From positions 1 to 10,140 of the forward strand of contig CANRMG010000057.1 in assembly GCA_947631675.1 (NCBI GenBank): a stretch of 10,140 bases of DNA. Direction: 5' to 3'. This document shows positions 1 through 6,181 of this stretch, one piece after another. The notes under the pieces are model-generated. The model saw only the letters and a program-made list of their open reading frames with translations, ran no database searches and had not been told where the DNA came from. The stretch is from an uncultured Oscillospiraceae bacterium (GTDB taxonomy: Bacteria; Bacillota_A; Clostridia; Oscillospirales; Oscillospiraceae). Both the position numbers and the translations under genes were made by a program. Every line of letters starts with the position of its first letter. The stretch's first letter is position 1.

Positions 1-392
1 GTGAGCCGGCCGGAGAACTGGCCGCCCCCGGCCACGTCCCGGGCAAGGCCGTATTTTACCGCCGCGGCGAAGTCCGCGTGGCCCGGCCGGGGCACCCGGT
101 AGAGGTTATCATAGTCCTCCGAGCGGGTGTTGGTGTTGCGGATGATGGCGGTCACGGGCGCGCCGCAGGTGTGGCCGTCCACCAGGCCGGAGACAAATTC
201 CGGCCGGTCGGCCTCCCTGCGGGTGGTGGTGTACTTCCCGCTGCCCGGGGCCCGGCGGTCCAGAAAGGTCTGCAGGGTCTCCATGTCGGGGCTGAAGCCC
301 ACAGGCAGGCCCTCGATGGTCACGCCGATGGCGGGGGCGTGAGACTGGCCGAAGATGGTGAAGCGGTAGCGCTCTCCGAAGCTGTTGCTCAT
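1..392 (-). CDS. aroC: Chorismate synthase, N-terminal part (cut by window edge)
   Basis: Converts 5-enolpyruvylshikimate-3-phosphate (EPSP) to chorismate, the last common step of aromatic amino-acid synthesis, using reduced FMN in the cytoplasm. About 130 N-terminal residues are visible; the rest lies left of the window. The family pattern is clear: FGQSHAPAIG at about residues 14-23 (usual form FGESHG-aiG), KYTTTRREAD, PEFVSGLVDG, the RPGHAD motif and GGGQFSGRLT at the cut edge. Both family histidines (in GQSHA and RPGHAD) are present. Two motif positions differ from the textbook consensus: GQSHA for GESHG, and VAGGG where an Arg (RGGG) is usual. The ATG at 392 overlaps the aroA stop in an ATGA arrangement, and a GGAGG lies 7 bases upstream inside aroA, so translation is probably coupled. 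It is the most distal visible gene of the aro operon. Confidence 0.93.
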   Translation of the reverse strand, partial: MSNSFGERYRFTIFGQSHAPAIGVTIEGLPVGFSPDMETLQTFLDRRAPGSGKYTTTRREADRPEFVSGLVDGHTCGAPVTAIIRNTNTRSEDYDNLYRVPRPGHADFAAAVKYGLARDVAGGGQFSGRL

Positions 393-1612
393 GGCTCGTC
401 CTCCAATATGGCTTTGCCGCCCAGGGCGTTGTAGTCGGCCCAGAAGGCGGGATAGGATTTGTTCACGGCCTGGGCCCCGTGCAGGATCACGGGCCCGTCG
501 CTCTTGAGGGCTGCCACGGCGGCGCTCATGGCGATGCGGTGGTCGTTGGCACTGTCCACCTCGCCGCCGGCGAGGCGTTCTTTGCCGGTGACCACAAGGC
601 CCTCGGGAAGCTCCTCAACATTGCCGCCCAGGGCTCGGATGAGCCCTGCCGTGGTGGCGAGGCGGTCGCTCTCCTTGATGCGAAGCCGGCCGGCGTTTTC
701 AAACCGGGTCACCCCCGGCGATACGGCGGCCAGCACGCTCAGCACCGGCACCAGGTCCGGCACGTCCTGGCAGTCTATGACCGCGCTCCCCGCGGCGATG
801 CGGCTCGCAAGCTCCACCACTGCCCGGTCCCCCTGGGGGGAATCCGGGTCCAGGCCGGTGACGGTGAGGGTCCCGCCGCAGATATGGTCGGCCGCCACCC
901 AGAAGGCGGCGTTGGACCAGTCCCCCTCCACCCAGGCGTCGCCCGGAGAGGCGAGGGCCCGGCCGCCGGGGACGGCGAAGGTATCCTCATGCAGGGGGCA
1001 GTCCACGCCGAACAGGGCCAGGGCCTTCACCGTCATGGTCAGGTAGGAGGCGGACTCCAGCTTTCCGGTGAGGGCGATGGTGCTGTCGCTGCCCAGCAGG
1101 GGCAGGGCGAACAGCAGCCCGCTGATGAACTGGGAGGAGACGTTGGCGGCGATGGTGTAGTCCCCCGCCGACAGGGTCCCGGCCACGGCAATGGTGTCAT
1201 CCGTGGGGCGGGAGGGCTCCGCTCCGTGGCGCTCCAGCTCCTCCCACAGAGGGGACAGGGGCCGCTGGGGGAGCCGGCCGTGCATTTTTATGGTGGCCTC
1301 CGCGCCCAGGGCGCATACCACGGGCAGCAGAAAGCGCAGCGTGGAGCCGCTCTCGCCGCAGTCCAGCAGGGGATGGGCGGGGACGGTCCCGATGGGCCGC
1401 ACGGAGAACACGCCGTCCTCATAGGTAATATCCGCCCCCAGGGCCCGCAGGCAGTCCGCCGTGGCGGTGATGTCTGCGGAGAGGGTGGGGCAGGCGATAC
1501 GGGTGGGCCTGTCCGCCAGGGCCGCGCAGATGAGCATCCGGTGGGCCTGGCTCTTGGAGGCGATGGCCGGGATGGTCCCGGCCAGGGCGGAGGGGTGGAT
1601 GACGGCGGTCAT
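389..1612 (-). CDS. aroA: 3-phosphoshikimate 1-carboxyvinyltransferase (EPSP synthase)
   Basis: Transfers the enolpyruvyl group of PEP to shikimate-3-phosphate to make EPSP, the substrate of the next gene's product. At 407 residues it is a full-length, slightly short member of the two-domain family. Visible motifs: SKSQAHR at 19-25 (substrate-binding Lys, Ser, Arg), GESGSTLR at 86-93 (the PEP-site loop, LGNAGTxxR in enterobacteria), QRPLSPL near 116-122, SSQFISGLL at 159-167, DVPDLVP at 283-289 with the catalytic-type Asp286, RIKESDRL at 311-318, NDHR at 356-359 and NKSYPAFW near 384-391. Compared with E. coli, the loop keeps the glyphosate-relevant Gly but has Phe where E. coli has Pro101; drug sensitivity cannot be read from this. 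The start at 1612 follows aroB by one base and has AAGGAGGGG about 9 bases upstream. Its stop overlaps the aroC start. Confidence 0.96.
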   Translation of the reverse strand: MTAVIHPSALAGTIPAIASKSQAHRMLICAALADRPTRIACPTLSADITATADCLRALGADITYEDGVFSVRPIGTVPAHPLLDCGESGSTLRFLLPVVCALGAEATIKMHGRLPQRPLSPLWEELERHGAEPSRPTDDTIAVAGTLSAGDYTIAANVSSQFISGLLFALPLLGSDSTIALTGKLESASYLTMTVKALALFGVDCPLHEDTFAVPGGRALASPGDAWVEGDWSNAAFWVAADHICGGTLTVTGLDPDSPQGDRAVVELASRIAAGSAVIDCQDVPDLVPVLSVLAAVSPGVTRFENAGRLRIKESDRLATTAGLIRALGGNVEELPEGLVVTGKERLAGGEVDSANDHRIAMSAAVAALKSDGPVILHGAQAVNKSYPAFWADYNALGGKAILEDEP

Positions 1613-1613
1613 A

Positions 1614-2669
1614 TCAAAGCCCCTCCTTCATAAAATCGTATACCTCGTCCGTGCCCATGGGCAGGATGGCGCAAGAGCCGATCCACTCCGGCACGATGAG
1701 GTTGATGGTCCCGCCTGCCCGCTTTTTGTCCGACAGCATCCGCTCCATCAGCGCGTCCAGGGGGATGTCCGTATGAGCGGGCAGACCGAACTCGTCCAGA
1801 ATGGCGTCCACCCGGTAGGGCACGTCGGGGCCGCACAGGCCCCTTGCCGCCGCGGCCCGGCAGACCACGGCCATGCCGATGGCCACGCTCTGGCCGTGGG
1901 AGAGGGCGAAATCGCTCTCCGCCTCCACCGCGTGGCCCAGGGTGTGGCCCAGATTGAGAAGGGCCCGGCGGCCGGTGTCCCGCTCGTCCTCGGCCACAAC
2001 GTCCCGCTTGTGGCCCACGCACCGGGCGATCACATCCTCCCGGTCGAAGGCCTTCCCGTCCCGGGCAAGGAGGTCGAAGAGCACCGGGTCGAAGAGCACC
2101 GCGGTCTTGATGACCTCGGCGCAGCCGGAGGTAAAGGCGGCGTCGGGCAGGGTAGAGAGGGCATCCGTGTCGCACAGGACGTATTTGGGCTGCCAGAAGG
2201 CGCCCATCAGGTTCTTTCCCGCGGGCAGGTCCACCGCGGTCTTGCCGCCCACGGAGGAGTCGATGGCCGCCAGCAGGGTGGTGGGGATCTGGATGTAGGC
2301 CACGCCCCGCATGTAGGTGGCGGCGGCGAGACCGGTAAGGTCCCCCACCATGCCGCCCCCCAGGGCGAGGAACACGTCGCCGCGGGTCATATGCTCCGCG
2401 GCGGCGAAGTTCAGGACCTTCATAAGGCTGTCCGCCGTCTTGCTGGCCTCCCCGTGGGGGAGGGTATAGACCGCGCCGGCGAGGCCCGCGGCGGCAAGGC
2501 TGTCCAGGGCCTTTTGGGCCCAGAGTGGGCCCACCGCGTCGTCTGTCACCAGCAGATACCGGCTGGCCTTGGGGCAGAGGGAGCGTACCTTTTCCCCCAG
2601 CCCTGCCAGCAGGCCGGGGCCGATGTCCACGTCATAGGGGGCCGATACGGGCACATGGACCGTGTTCAT
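1614..2669 (-). CDS. aroB: 3-dehydroquinate synthase
   Basis: Cyclises DAHP to 3-dehydroquinate, the second shikimate-pathway step, using NAD and a divalent metal. The protein is 351 residues, the normal family length. The signature runs from LALGGGMVGD (101-110) through AATYMRG, IPTTLLAAIDSSVGGKTAVDLP and GKNLMGAFWQP (151-161). Metal and catalytic residues follow: Glu185 in CAEVIK, His242 and His246 in LNLGHTLGHAVE, and His258 in LSHGQSVAIGM. The open frame extends upstream to about 2945, but that part lies inside tyrA. The ATG at 2669 is chosen because the homologous N-terminus begins there, AAGGAGG lies about 10 bases upstream, and it overlaps the tyrA stop as ATGA. One base separates its stop from aroA. 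Confidence 0.96.
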   Translation of the reverse strand: MNTVHVPVSAPYDVDIGPGLLAGLGEKVRSLCPKASRYLLVTDDAVGPLWAQKALDSLAAAGLAGAVYTLPHGEASKTADSLMKVLNFAAAEHMTRGDVFLALGGGMVGDLTGLAAATYMRGVAYIQIPTTLLAAIDSSVGGKTAVDLPAGKNLMGAFWQPKYVLCDTDALSTLPDAAFTSGCAEVIKTAVLFDPVLFDLLARDGKAFDREDVIARCVGHKRDVVAEDERDTGRRALLNLGHTLGHAVEAESDFALSHGQSVAIGMAVVCRAAAARGLCGPDVPYRVDAILDEFGLPAHTDIPLDALMERMLSDKKRAGGTINLIVPEWIGSCAILPMGTDEVYDFMKEGL

Positions 2670-3499
2670 CCGTCGATCTCCTCCTTGCGCCGCTTGCCCT
2701 CCTCCAGAAGGGCCTGCAGGGCGTCGTGATCGTTGTCGGCGATGGCATCCCGGTAGGCGGAGAGGCTGGCGATGAGGTGATCCATCTCCGAGAGCATGTT
2801 GTCCCGGTTGTCCAGGATGAGCTCGCTCCACATGCCGGGATTGAGCCACGCCACACGGGTCAGGTCCTTGTAGCTGCCGGCGGAAAAGCCCTTGTGCCGG
2901 CGGGCGGCGGGGCTCTTGATGTAGGCGTTGGACACCACGTGGCAAAGCTGGGAGGTGAAGGCGATCATCTCGTCGTGGTCCTCGGCGGTAGTGACGGACA
3001 CGTAGCCGAAGCCGGCGGGGGTCAGCAGGTCCTTCACCCGCTGGAGGAAGGCCGCGTCGTCGAATATGGGGGGCACGACGACCATGGGCGCGCCGTCATA
3101 GAGATTGGCCCGGGCGTATTTGTAGCCGGAGTACTGGGTGCCCGCCATGGGGTGGCCGCCCACGAAGGTGAAGCCATGCTCCGCCGCGAGAGGAAACGCG
3201 AAGGCGCATACCTCCCGCTTCACGCCGGAGCAGTCCATGACGATGCCTGTCTTGGAGAAGTCGTCCGCGTGGTCCCGCAGGTAATCCATGGCGGCCTGGG
3301 GGTACAGGGCGATGAGCACCAGATCGCATTCTGCGAGCCTCTCGGCGGTCAGCTCCCCGTCGATGTCCCCAGCCAGCATGGCAAATTCCGTGGTGGACCG
3401 GGTGCGGTTCCAGCCCAGGACGGTGACGGACGGGTCCCGCTTGTATGCCTTGGCCAGCGACCCGCCGATGAGGCCAAGCCCAATGATACCGACCGTCAT
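2666..3499 (-). CDS. tyrA: Prephenate (or arogenate) dehydrogenase
   Basis: Oxidatively decarboxylates prephenate towards tyrosine, using NAD or NADP, in the cytoplasm. The 277-residue protein has an N-terminal Rossmann fold opening with GIIGLGLIGGSLA (GxGxxG at 7-12) and a helical C-terminal domain. Family motifs are GGHPMAGTQYSGY (His116), the second histidine region SQLCHVVSNAY (His187), and GSYKDLTRVAWLNPGMW with Arg215. No ACT domain or fused chorismate mutase is present, so allosteric tyrosine control of this enzyme is not evident. Substrate (prephenate or arogenate) and cofactor are not decided by what I can see. It is flanked by ATGA overlaps with aroF upstream and aroB downstream; GAGGTGG sits 7 bases before the start. 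A tyrosine-branch gene within the common-pathway operon fits the tyrosine-rich attenuator ahead of aroF. Confidence 0.94.
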   Translation of the reverse strand: MTVGIIGLGLIGGSLAKAYKRDPSVTVLGWNRTRSTTEFAMLAGDIDGELTAERLAECDLVLIALYPQAAMDYLRDHADDFSKTGIVMDCSGVKREVCAFAFPLAAEHGFTFVGGHPMAGTQYSGYKYARANLYDGAPMVVVPPIFDDAAFLQRVKDLLTPAGFGYVSVTTAEDHDEMIAFTSQLCHVVSNAYIKSPAARRHKGFSAGSYKDLTRVAWLNPGMWSELILDNRDNMLSEMDHLIASLSAYRDAIADNDHDALQALLEEGKRRKEEIDG

Positions 3500-4500
3500 C
3501 CCCGGACCACCTCAAGGATGCGCTTCATCTGGCCCATCAGCTCGTTGAACTGGGCGGGGGTCAGGCTCTGGGCTCCGTCGCACAGGGCGTGGAGCGGATC
3601 GTTGTGGACCTCCACCATGATGCCGTCCGCGCCGGCGGCCGCGGCGGCCAGGGCCATGGAGGGAACCAGACTGGAGTGGCCGGTGGCGTGGCTGGGATCC
3701 ACCACCACAGGCAGGTGGCTCAGCTCGTGCAGCACCGGCACGCAGGAAAGGTCCAGGGTGTTGCGGGTATAGGTCTCGTAGGTGCGGATGCCCCGCTCGC
3801 AGAGGATGACGTTCTCGTTGCCGCCGGCCATGATGTACTCGGCGGACATGAGAAGCTCTTTATTGGTGTTGGCCAGGCCCCGCTTGAGAAGGATGGTCTT
3901 GTTGGTGCGGCCCAGGCCCTTCAGAAGCTCGAAGTTCTGCATGTTCCGGGCGCCCACCTGCAGCACGTCCACGTCCTCGAACAGCTCCAGGTCCCGGATG
4001 TCCATGATCTCCGACACGATGGGCAGTCCCGTGGCCTTCTTCGCCTCGCTGAGAAGCTCCAGCCCCGTGGCGTGCAGGCCCTGGAAGTCGTAGGGGCTGG
4101 TCCGGGGCTTGAACGCGCCGCCCCGCAGCAGCTTCGCGCCGCTGGCCTTCACCGACTCGGCGATGCCGATGATCTGCTCCCGGGTCTCCACGGAGCAGGG
4201 CCCGGCGATGACGGCGAAGTGGCCGCCGCCGATCTTCACGCCGCCGGCGTCGATGACCGAGTCGTCTGGGTGGAATTTCCGGTTGCACTTTTTGAACGGC
4301 TCGCTGACCCGCTTCACGGACTGTACGATCTCCAGGCTCTGCAGCAGCTCCATGTCGATGTGGCTGGTGTCGCCCACCAGGCCCAGGATGGTGTACTCGC
4401 TGCCCTCGGATATGTGGACCTGGACGGACTGGCCCTCCAGCCAGTGGATGAGGTGGTCCCGCTGCTCGGGGGTGGTGTTGGGTTTCAGAACGGTGATCAT
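3496..4500 (-). CDS. aroF: 3-deoxy-7-phosphoheptulonate (DAHP) synthase, type I-beta with ferredoxin-like regulatory domain
   Basis: Condenses PEP and erythrose-4-phosphate to DAHP, the committing step of the shikimate pathway. The 334-residue protein closely follows the Thermotoga maritima enzyme architecture: an N-terminal ferredoxin-like domain (about residues 1-70), a linker with FHPDDSVID, then the TIM barrel. Barrel motifs include IAGPCSVE (Cys102), KPRTSPYDFQG (131-141), GARNMQN, LLKRG, CERGIRTYE, DPSHATG (His271) and EVHNDP (Glu297), with Asp308 as the probable fourth metal ligand. In T. maritima the N-terminal domain gives feedback inhibition by tyrosine, so similar control is inferred here. 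A longer frame starts at 4548, but ATG 4500 is chosen: AAAGGAG lies 8 bases upstream, the homologous N-terminus starts here, and the longer form would run through the leader terminator. First gene of the operon; its stop overlaps tyrA. Confidence 0.96.
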   Translation of the reverse strand: MITVLKPNTTPEQRDHLIHWLEGQSVQVHISEGSEYTILGLVGDTSHIDMELLQSLEIVQSVKRVSEPFKKCNRKFHPDDSVIDAGGVKIGGGHFAVIAGPCSVETREQIIGIAESVKASGAKLLRGGAFKPRTSPYDFQGLHATGLELLSEAKKATGLPIVSEIMDIRDLELFEDVDVLQVGARNMQNFELLKGLGRTNKTILLKRGLANTNKELLMSAEYIMAGGNENVILCERGIRTYETYTRNTLDLSCVPVLHELSHLPVVVDPSHATGHSSLVPSMALAAAAAGADGIMVEVHNDPLHALCDGAQSLTPAQFNELMGQMKRILEVVRG

Positions 4501-4517
4501 GGTTCGGACTCCTTTAC

Positions 4518-4554
4518 AAAAAAAGCTGTGCGGCTCTGAGTGCCGCACAGCTTT
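4518..4554 (-). terminator. Attenuator terminator in the aroF leader
   Basis: Read on the minus strand, AAAGCUGUGCGGC (4554-4542), loop ACUCAGA, and GCCGCACAGCUUU (4534-4522) form a perfect 13-bp stem. It is followed directly by a run of seven U (4524-4518, partly within the stem). This is a strong intrinsic terminator placed inside the operon leader, after the promoter and leader peptide but 18 bases before the aroF ATG. That position makes it an attenuator, not an end-of-gene terminator. Confidence 0.93.
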
Positions 4555-4590
4555 GTGGTTTACGGGGTCAATGGCTTTTTTTGCAGCACC
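4539..4590 (-). promoter_or_regulatory. Predicted antiterminator helix, aroF leader
   Basis: GGUGCUGC (4590-4583) can pair with GCGGCACU (4546-4539). The second segment includes the top of the terminator's 5' arm and part of its loop, so this 8-pair helix (two G-U pairs) and the terminator exclude each other. A weaker alternative pairs GCGUUUGGUG with CACAAAGC, using two bulges. A further segment, A7GC at 4582-4574, is complementary to GCU7 at the terminator end. Pairings were worked out by eye without energy calculation. Confidence 0.6.
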
Positions 4591-4638
4591 AAACGCTATT
4601 ACTTTGTGGAAAAGTAATAGGAATAAAAGTAGGTGCCG
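4584..4638 (-). promoter_or_regulatory. Predicted anti-antiterminator (1:2) structure overlapping leader peptide codons
   Basis: Two nested helices cover the leader peptide's second half. The inner one is a perfect 10-bp stem, CUAUUACUUU (4620-4611) with AAAGUAAUAG (4605-4596), with a 5-base loop. The outer one pairs CGGCACC (4638-4632) with GGUGCUG (4590-4584). The outer helix sequesters the same GGUGCUG needed for the antiterminator. A ribosome paused on the Tyr/Phe codons would cover both upstream strands and release it. Confidence 0.65.
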
Positions 4639-4652
4639 AAGAAACGTGCCAT
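4599..4652 (-). CDS. Phe/Tyr-rich leader peptide of the aro operon attenuator
   Basis: A 17-residue ORF, MARFFGTYFYSYYFSTK, carries four Phe and four Tyr and no Trp. It has its own excellent ribosome binding site (AAAGGAG, 8 bases before ATG 4652), begins about 24 bases after the predicted transcription start, and ends at TAA (4601-4599) just before the antiterminator and terminator region. The consecutive codons TAC TTT TAT TCC TAT TAC TTT are what one expects of a ribosome-stalling detector for charged tRNA-Tyr and tRNA-Phe, as in enterobacterial pheA leaders. A longer in-frame ORF up to 4802 exists, but it runs back through the promoter and cannot be the transcribed form. The peptide itself probably has no function after synthesis. 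No homologue search was possible. Confidence 0.88.
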   Translation of the reverse strand: MARFFGTYFYSYYFSTK

Positions 4653-4682
4653 TTTCTCTGCTCCTTTAAATCGGATGGTGGC

Positions 4683-4711
4683 ATTATATAACCAAAACCG
4701 CCGCTTGTCAA
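4683..4711 (-). promoter_or_regulatory. Consensus sigma-A promoter of the aro operon
   Basis: On the minus strand, TTGACA (4711-4706), a 17-base spacer and TATAAT (4688-4683) match the housekeeping consensus at all twelve positions with ideal spacing. Transcription should start near 4676, giving a short 5' end before the leader-peptide ribosome binding site. Such a strong promoter fits control by attenuation rather than by weak initiation. Confidence 0.93.
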
Positions 4712-4712
4712 T

Positions 4713-4739
4713 CGTTTTGCGGCGGGAAAACGCAAAACG
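4713..4739. repeat. 9-bp inverted repeat next to the aro promoter -35 box
   Basis: CGTTTTGCG (4713-4721) and CGCAAAACG (4731-4739) are perfect inverted copies separated by 9 bases, and the repeat begins 2 bases upstream of the -35 box. It overlaps the U-rich tail of the preceding gene's terminator. It could be an operator for a dimeric regulator or a by-product of the terminator tail; the sequence does not decide. Confidence 0.45.
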
Positions 4740-4768
4740 GCGGAGCCGGCATAGGCCGGTCTCCGCCG
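4727..4768 (-). terminator. Intrinsic terminator after the FemX-like gene
   Basis: On the minus strand, CGGCGGAG (4768-4761), a bulged U, then CCGGC, loop CUAU, GCCGG and CUCCGCCG (to 4738) form a GC-rich stem of 13 pairs. A UUUUGCGUUUU tail follows. It lies about 50 bases after the stop of the minus-strand gene ending at 4822 and before the aro promoter, separating the two units. Confidence 0.85.
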
Positions 4769-4821
4769 CCGCGCTGAGGGGGAGGACAAAAGAGAGGATC
4801 ATGAACGCAGAAGATGTATAT

Positions 4822-5952
4822 TCACTGCCCCACGGGGGCAGGTGCGGGCGCAGGCAGGGCCAGAGGCTCCTGCTCCTGGGGAGCGGGCGCGGCGTGCCGG
4901 CTGCGGCGAAGGGAGACGGCCCTGCTCCGGGCGGCCATGAACGCGCGCTCCGTCAGGCGGTAGAGCCGGTATACCAGCGGCCGGTAGGGGACATAGACCT
5001 CCCCGATGAACTGGCGGAGCTGGCCGCCGAAGCGGCGCTTGAAGAGATACAGCCCATTGTTGGGCGCGTGCTCCTCCGTGACCTCCAGCACGCCCCGCAG
5101 GTCGTATACCTCATCGCCCCGGGCCAGGGCCAGCTTTATCATCTCCCACTGGAGAAGGGGACAGGGCATGAGGTTGCGGTGCATCGTCGCGCTGGCGCCG
5201 AAGGCGTACCAGGTCTTGTTGCCGTAGAAGATGGGCATGGCCCCGGCGATGGGCCGGCCCTCGTGGAAGGCCAGAAGCAGGGTGGTGTGCTCCGGGCCCA
5301 GCTCGTCCCACACCCGCTGGAAGTAGGAAAGGGGCCTTGCCAGAAAGCCGTCCCGCCGGGCGGTCTCCTCCATGAGGGCGGAGAACGTCTCCAGGTCTCG
5401 CCGGGATCCCTCCCGGACCACCACGCCCCGGCGTTCCGCCAGGCGGATATTGTAGCGCAGCTTGGGGTGGAACCCGGCCAGCACGTCCGCCTCCGTCTTG
5501 CCCTTGATGTCCAGGCGGAACACCTGCCGGGGCTGTATCACGTCCCGGGCGTCCTTCGGCGTGCGGATGCGGCAGCCCAGGTCCTCAACGATGGACCGGA
5601 AGGTCTCGTCGGACTGCTCCACGTCCGGCTCCATCCGCAGGGCCATAGCTTTGTACTTCCAGGCCAGCAGCTCCGCGCCCTCTATGAGCTGACGCAGGGC
5701 ATCGGCGTCGTCCGGGTCGCACACCGGGCCCCGGGCGCTGTACATAAGGTTCCCGAACAGGGGAATCTTCCGAATGAGGATGGACAGGCCGCCTATGATA
5801 TTGCCCTGGGCGTCCTCCGCCAGGACGATCTCGTTTTTCCAGTTGGATTTGACCCGGGCCCACTCCGGGGACTGCTGAAAGTTGCAGCGGGGGTGGCGGG
5901 AGAGAAATTCGGTGTAGAGGCGTATGGATGTTTCATCGTTTGCAAAGCGCAT
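4822..5952 (-). CDS. FemX-like aminoacyltransferase (peptidoglycan interpeptide bridge formation)
   Basis: A 376-residue member of the FemABX family, whose proteins transfer amino acids from aminoacyl-tRNA to the stem peptide of lipid II or peptidoglycan on the cytoplasmic face of the membrane. Family marks are FQQSPEWARVK (25-35), the repeated GNAT-like halves with FHPKLRYNIRLAERRGV (161-177), YAFGASATMHRNLMPCPLLQ (249-268), WEMIKLALARGDEVYDLRGV (269-288) and NNGLYLFKRRFGG (298-310). Length is usual for family members lacking the coiled-coil arm of staphylococcal FemA. The last 40 residues are odd: a basic stretch (AARSRAVSLRRSRH) then an Ala/Pro-rich tail ending PAPAPAPVGQ, probably disordered. 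Start ATG 5952 has AAGGAGG about 7 bases upstream. The amino acid transferred is not predictable. It appears to be a single-gene unit with its own terminator. No signal peptide is seen. Confidence 0.88.
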   Translation of the reverse strand: MRFANDETSIRLYTEFLSRHPRCNFQQSPEWARVKSNWKNEIVLAEDAQGNIIGGLSILIRKIPLFGNLMYSARGPVCDPDDADALRQLIEGAELLAWKYKAMALRMEPDVEQSDETFRSIVEDLGCRIRTPKDARDVIQPRQVFRLDIKGKTEADVLAGFHPKLRYNIRLAERRGVVVREGSRRDLETFSALMEETARRDGFLARPLSYFQRVWDELGPEHTTLLLAFHEGRPIAGAMPIFYGNKTWYAFGASATMHRNLMPCPLLQWEMIKLALARGDEVYDLRGVLEVTEEHAPNNGLYLFKRRFGGQLRQFIGEVYVPYRPLVYRLYRLTERAFMAARSRAVSLRRSRHAAPAPQEQEPLALPAPAPAPVGQ

Positions 5953-6020
5953 GGTTTGAAGCCTCCTTTTCTCTTGATGGCCTTATCATAGCGGGGGCCT
6001 GCATACATCCGGCATCAAGT

Positions 6021-6050
6021 GTTTTAAGAAAAGTTTAACGAAGTTTAAGG
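6021..6050 (+). repeat. Tandem 10-bp direct repeats, possible regulator site
   Basis: AAGTTTAACG (6031-6040) is followed immediately by AAGTTTAAGG (6041-6050), and the preceding block GTTTTAAGAA (6021-6030) is a degenerate third copy. One-helical-turn spacing of direct repeats is typical of winged-helix response-regulator sites (OmpR/PhoB family), but no regulator gene is in the window to support this. The site is 70-100 bases from both divergent genes' control regions. Confidence 0.4.
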
Positions 6051-6121
6051 ACTCATTAACTTTCTCCGCCCGTAAGGAATAACGCGGTCGGGAGGCAGGC
6101 CGTGACGGCATAAAAATCCGC

Positions 6122-6151
6122 TTGAAATTCCATATTTGCTCATGCTATACT
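6122..6151 (+). promoter_or_regulatory. Promoter for the MFS transporter leader
   Basis: TTGAAA (6122-6127), an 18-base spacer and TATACT (6146-6151) give a good sigma-A promoter. The predicted start near 6158 leaves about 15 bases to a strong ribosome binding site (AAAGGAGG, 6167-6174 region) for the leader ORF at 6182. About 180 bases of leader RNA precede the transporter start. Confidence 0.75.
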
Positions 6152-6181
6152 TGCATCGACTTATGAAAGGAGGGTGCAGCG

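Larger units (their letters stand above)
5953..6181. other. Divergent intergenic region
   Basis: Non-coding stretch between the FemX-like gene (leftwards) and the transporter leader (rightwards). It holds tandem AAGTTTAA repeats near 6031-6050 and the rightward promoter at 6122-6151. For the leftward gene I see only a TATGAT-like -10 near 5985 without a well-spaced -35 box, so that promoter remains uncertain. The AT-rich core at 6020-6060 contrasts with the GC-rich surroundings, as expected for a regulatory region. Confidence 0.6.

Noticed and set aside
1614..2945. 443-residue version of AroB
   Set aside because: The extra 92 residues come from inside tyrA in another frame; the family N-terminus and ribosome binding site are at 2669.
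4515..4680. T-box riboswitch as the aroF control element
   Set aside because: No T-box sequence (AGGGTGG-type) or specifier-loop layout is present; the leader is short and holds a peptide ORF instead.
4599..4802. 67-residue minus-strand ORF containing the leader peptide
   Set aside because: Its upstream part runs through the consensus promoter and the preceding terminator; only the portion from ATG 4652 is transcribed and has a ribosome binding site.
4633..5991. Long plus-strand open frame of 452 codons
   Set aside because: Antisense shadow of the FemX-like gene caused by high GC; composition is Gly/Arg/Val-rich and it has no family motifs.
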